Source: CAVSRC01 sp963798195
Lineage (GTDB): Bacteria; Pseudomonadota; Alphaproteobacteria; Rhizobiales; Kaistiaceae
NCBI GenBank assembly: GCA_963798195.1
Contig: CAWCSF010000005.1
Span: forward strand, 372,001 to 436,000
Direction: 5' to 3'
Length of the DNA: 64,000 bases
Of this stretch, positions 61,851 to 64,000 are shown piece after piece. The translations under genes and the position numbers were made by a program. Under the pieces are notes generated by a model. The model was not told the origin of the DNA. It saw only the letters and a list, made by a program, of their open reading frames with translations, and searched no databases. How positions within the stretch are numbered: the stretch's first letter is position 1; each line of letters opens with the position of its first letter.

Positions 61851-62252
61851 GATCAGTGATTGTTTCGCTGATGGAGGAAGTCCCGGCGACCGGGCCCATA
61901 AGGCCCTTGTTTGCCATTGTACGAATCCCTGTCAACTCCACGCTGACAAACAAGGCAAGCCAATGCGTTTCCACTATTTCACATCTTGGCAACGTGCAGC
62001 GGATTGCAATTGAGCCAATTGAGCAAACGGCATGGAAGGAAGTCATAAGCGCGCTGGTTTGCCAGTCCTTAGTCCTGGCCTCTCAATCTGGCCGCGATGC
62101 GAGGGGCTGCGATGTCGACCGCGATGGGAGAGCGGGTCCGCGGATCACTCCGCTCATCCATACTATCGTCGGCCGGGTTTCCGCCGACCGCTTGACCGAC
62201 CAGCGCACCGGCATCCCGTATTAAGCTTCCTCCGCGGGTCGCGTTGCATTCC
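61851..62252. other. 402-base intergenic region with an inverted repeat
   Basis: No convincing gene is seen; ORFs on both strands here lack ribosome sites and family similarity. It holds an inverted repeat, CCTTGTTTG at 61905-61913 and CAAACAAGG at 61947-61955 (33 bases apart), a hairpin-forming GGGCC...GGCCC near 61892-61906 and a short direct repeat ATTGAGC around 62006-62022. The inverted repeat lies 55-105 bases upstream of the ETF-QO start, a reasonable place for a regulatory site. Confidence 0.4.
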
Positions 62253-63479
62253 TTATGTGTCCTCTGCGGAGCCTCGAATCCCCGCAACCGTGAACGTGGC
62301 CAATGCCAGTGCCGCCGCTGCAATCAGAAAGAGAAGTTGCGGCTCTCCGTGGTCGAGCAGCGGGCCGATCACCAGCGGGCCAACGAGCGAACCGCCGTCC
62401 AGCCCGGAATAGACTGTTCCGAACGTCTTGCCGAGATTGTCGCGCGGGGCAGCTTGCCGGATGAGCAAGTCGCGCGAGGGAAGGGTCGCGCCGACGAACA
62501 CGCCAGCCAGCAGCAGGAAGCCGACTATCAGCACAAGTGGCAACCCGGTATATGCAAGCGGCAGCACGCATACGGCCGAAGCAATCATTCCCAGGATCGC
62601 AATTTGGTGATGGCGGCCAAAGCGGTCGGCAACCACGCCGCCGATCAGCGTGCCGCCGATAGCCCCGAACTGAAGCGACGCGATAGCGAAAGTCGCCATC
62701 GCAAGCTGCACACCGTAGCCTTCCGTCAGAGCCGAAACGGTGAAGTTCATGAGGCCGGCAAGAGCCAGGGAACTCAAGAAGAAGAACCCAAATCCGAACA
62801 AGACAACCGGCAAGGTCAGAATCGTCAGGAAGCTCAGCTTCCTTGCCGGTATGGAGTTCGGATGGCTCTCCTTCGTAGCGGTCCTCTGACGGTCGGCGCG
62901 AAGTGACGCCAGGTTCAGCGAAACCGTGACGGCGATGATCAGTCCGAGCACTCCGGCGCCGATCAGCGCGACGCGCCATCCCCAGTAGGTCGCAGCCAGG
63001 CCGACGGCTATTGGCGAAAGCGCAAAGCCGAGCGATCCAGCGACTGAATGCGAGGCAAAAGCCCGCCCTTGCCGTTCCCGGCTTATCCGCCGGCTAAGTA
63101 TCGACAAATCCGAGGGATGGTAGACGGTGTTGCCGATCCCTGCCGCGAACACCAGCGGAAACAACACCGGGAGGGAGGGCGCGAAGCCCATGGCGAGAAC
63201 TGCCGCCGACTGCAACGTGATCCCCGCTAGTAGAAGACGGTGAGGGCCGAAGCGATCGACCAACATGCCGGCGACCACCTGGCCCGCACCCGATGTCGCA
63301 AAGAAGAGCGTCAGGAGCAGCCCGAGCTCCGTGAAACTGACATCAAATTCCGTCTTCATGAGCGGCAGAAGTGGCGCCAGGGCGAGCAGCAGGAAATGGC
63401 TGGTGAAGTGCGCCAAGCCCACGACGCCGATCGTCCGCAAATCTTCCCTGGTGCTGACGCCGGTCGAGGCTGAGTTCAC
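62253..63479 (-). CDS. MFS transporter, fosmidomycin-resistance-like
   Basis: 408 aa from GTG 63479 with 12 predicted helices. Motif A LVDRFGPHRLLLAGITLQ appears between helices 2 and 3, VYHPSDLSILSRRISRERQG follows helix 4 as in Fsr-type exporters, and the second half repeats motif A as VVADRFGRHHQIAILGMIAS. A TTG at 63488 (MTTVNSAS) is an equal alternative with AAGGCG 6-8 bases upstream; the frame to 63599 adds an Arg-rich tail with no homology. Likely a drug or metabolite exporter. It is not part of an operon; the substrate cannot be inferred from neighbours. Confidence 0.86.
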   Translation of the reverse strand: MNSASTGVSTREDLRTIGVVGLAHFTSHFLLLALAPLLPLMKTEFDVSFTELGLLLTLFFATSGAGQVVAGMLVDRFGPHRLLLAGITLQSAAVLAMGFAPSLPVLFPLVFAAGIGNTVYHPSDLSILSRRISRERQGRAFASHSVAGSLGFALSPIAVGLAATYWGWRVALIGAGVLGLIIAVTVSLNLASLRADRQRTATKESHPNSIPARKLSFLTILTLPVVLFGFGFFFLSSLALAGLMNFTVSALTEGYGVQLAMATFAIASLQFGAIGGTLIGGVVADRFGRHHQIAILGMIASAVCVLPLAYTGLPLVLIVGFLLLAGVFVGATLPSRDLLIRQAAPRDNLGKTFGTVYSGLDGGSLVGPLVIGPLLDHGEPQLLFLIAAAALALATFTVAGIRGSAEDT

Positions 63480-63488
63480 TGTGGTCAA

Positions 63489-64000
63489 GATTCGCCTTGC
63501 TGACGCCGCGAATGTGGACGCCGCACGAGCGCGGCATTGTCCCAACCTTCGACGATGACAAACTGAGATGAACGATGATCGCAGCTTCCGCAAGATCACT
63601 GCTCGGGCCGCGCTTCCTCCGGTCCAATAATAAGACCGGCGTCTCGGTGATCGACTATTGCGGCAGTGCTGAACGCGGCGTTGTAGTGGCCGGTGCGCCC
63701 TATCAGGGCCCTAAGCCGACCGGCCGGCGTGAGCGGCTACAGGACCAAGGACGGCTTGCTGATGCTGGGGGCCTTCAACTCCGTCAGAATCGGGGGCTCC
63801 GGGAAGCGCTTGAACACTCTGAATTCGCGACCCTGAAGACGAGACCCGATCTTTGGGAGGGGGCTGAGGATACGAGGCCACGGTTGTTGCTGAGCGTCTG
63901 AAACGGGTGGGCTCCGTGAACCGATGCTGTAGCGAACATCCATGCGATTTCCCGTGTGAAGGAACCGGGCGACGCTATAGCGCCGCCCTATAGAGCCGCT
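63489..64000. other. Terminal stretch without an intact gene
   Basis: The last 512 bases have no complete gene. The 63575-63901 frame lacks a ribosome site and looks non-coding in its first half. Within it a degraded coding remnant is visible (separate entry). CGCTATAGCG at 63973-63982 is a 10-bp palindrome, with a further CTATAG at 63988-63993. Anything beyond the right edge is unseen. Confidence 0.5.
63729..63870 (+). pseudogene. Remnant of a CaiB/BaiF-type CoA-transferase
   Basis: From 63729 one frame reads VSGYRTKDGLLMLGAFNSV, which resembles the Y.T.DG..L.LGA.N segment of family III CoA-transferases. The likeness then continues in the next frame as RQNRGLREALEHSEFATLKT and RPDLWEGAEDTR, the helix that normally follows it. 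The two parts are out of frame and no flanking domains remain, so this is a decayed fragment. The match is from memory of the family. Confidence 0.4.

Noticed and set aside
61856..62224. 122-aa plus-strand and 70-aa minus-strand frames in the 402-base gap
   Set aside because: No ribosome site, no similarity, no operon context.
1..64000. CRISPR array, tRNA, rRNA, insertion sequence, phage or toxin-antitoxin genes
   Set aside because: Looked for repeated spacers, cloverleaf-like sequence, transposase motifs and short paired genes on both strands; nothing convincing was seen by eye. A covariance-model scan would be needed to exclude small RNAs.

Overview
The window is 64 kb of GC-rich bacterial chromosome with dense operons, start codons split among ATG, GTG and TTG, and gene families typical of Alphaproteobacteria. 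These include many ABC importers for sugars, opines or peptides, LacI and GntR/FCD regulators, Gfo/Idh/MocA oxidoreductases, an IlvD/Edd sugar-acid dehydratase, an ETF-ubiquinone oxidoreductase and TreY/TreZ. I infer a member of the Hyphomicrobiales (Rhizobiales) or a close relative, from gene content only. I saw no rRNA, tRNA, CRISPR array, insertion sequence or phage gene.

Layout. 1-5.2 kb: the end of an enolase-superfamily dehydratase, glycerol kinase, a CDF cation exporter, an SMP-30 lactonase and a CaCA antiporter. 5.2-8.8 kb: an outer-membrane efflux factor, a HlyD adaptor and a DUF3302 membrane protein, with no recognisable inner-membrane pump. 9.0-11.4 kb: a DsbB-like gene coupled to a 52-aa membrane protein, then small proteins. 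11.4-16.0 kb: treZ-treY. 16.1-22.4 kb: a GH39-like hydrolase and a GntR regulator (both frameshifted), a Gfo/Idh oxidoreductase, and an IlvD-type dehydratase coupled to an amidohydrolase. 22.4-34.7 kb: a five-gene family-5 ABC importer with an aldo/keto reductase, a SnoaL-like protein and a D-2-hydroxyacid dehydrogenase, divergent from a LacI regulator and a GHL6-type glycosidase. 34.7-44.1 kb: a phosphoribosyltransferase, an M20 hydrolase, and a LacI-headed operon of a PotABCD-like importer, nucleoside hydrolase and adenine deaminase. 44.2-49.2 kb: a CUT1 importer lacking its ATPase, a VOC protein and a divergent LacI gene. 49.2-60.2 kb: a ten-gene minus-strand sugar-acid operon (uxuA, a frameshifted kdgD-like gene, VOC, Gfo/Idh, SDR, two permeases, two TIM-barrel isomerases, a binding protein) with its own LacI gene. 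60.2-64 kb: ETF-QO, an MFS exporter and a degraded CoA-transferase remnant.

How it works together. From about 16 to 60 kb this is a catabolic island in which each module pairs uptake with enzymes and a local repressor. I found inverted-repeat candidate operators for three LacI genes. The best case is one 14-nt core that occurs twice in the uxuA operon, once beside the lacI gene and once in front of the binding-protein gene. Two of the four importers lack an ATP-binding subunit. Three genes carry a +1 frameshift, each repairable by removing one C from a short C run, so sequence errors must be excluded before calling gene decay.
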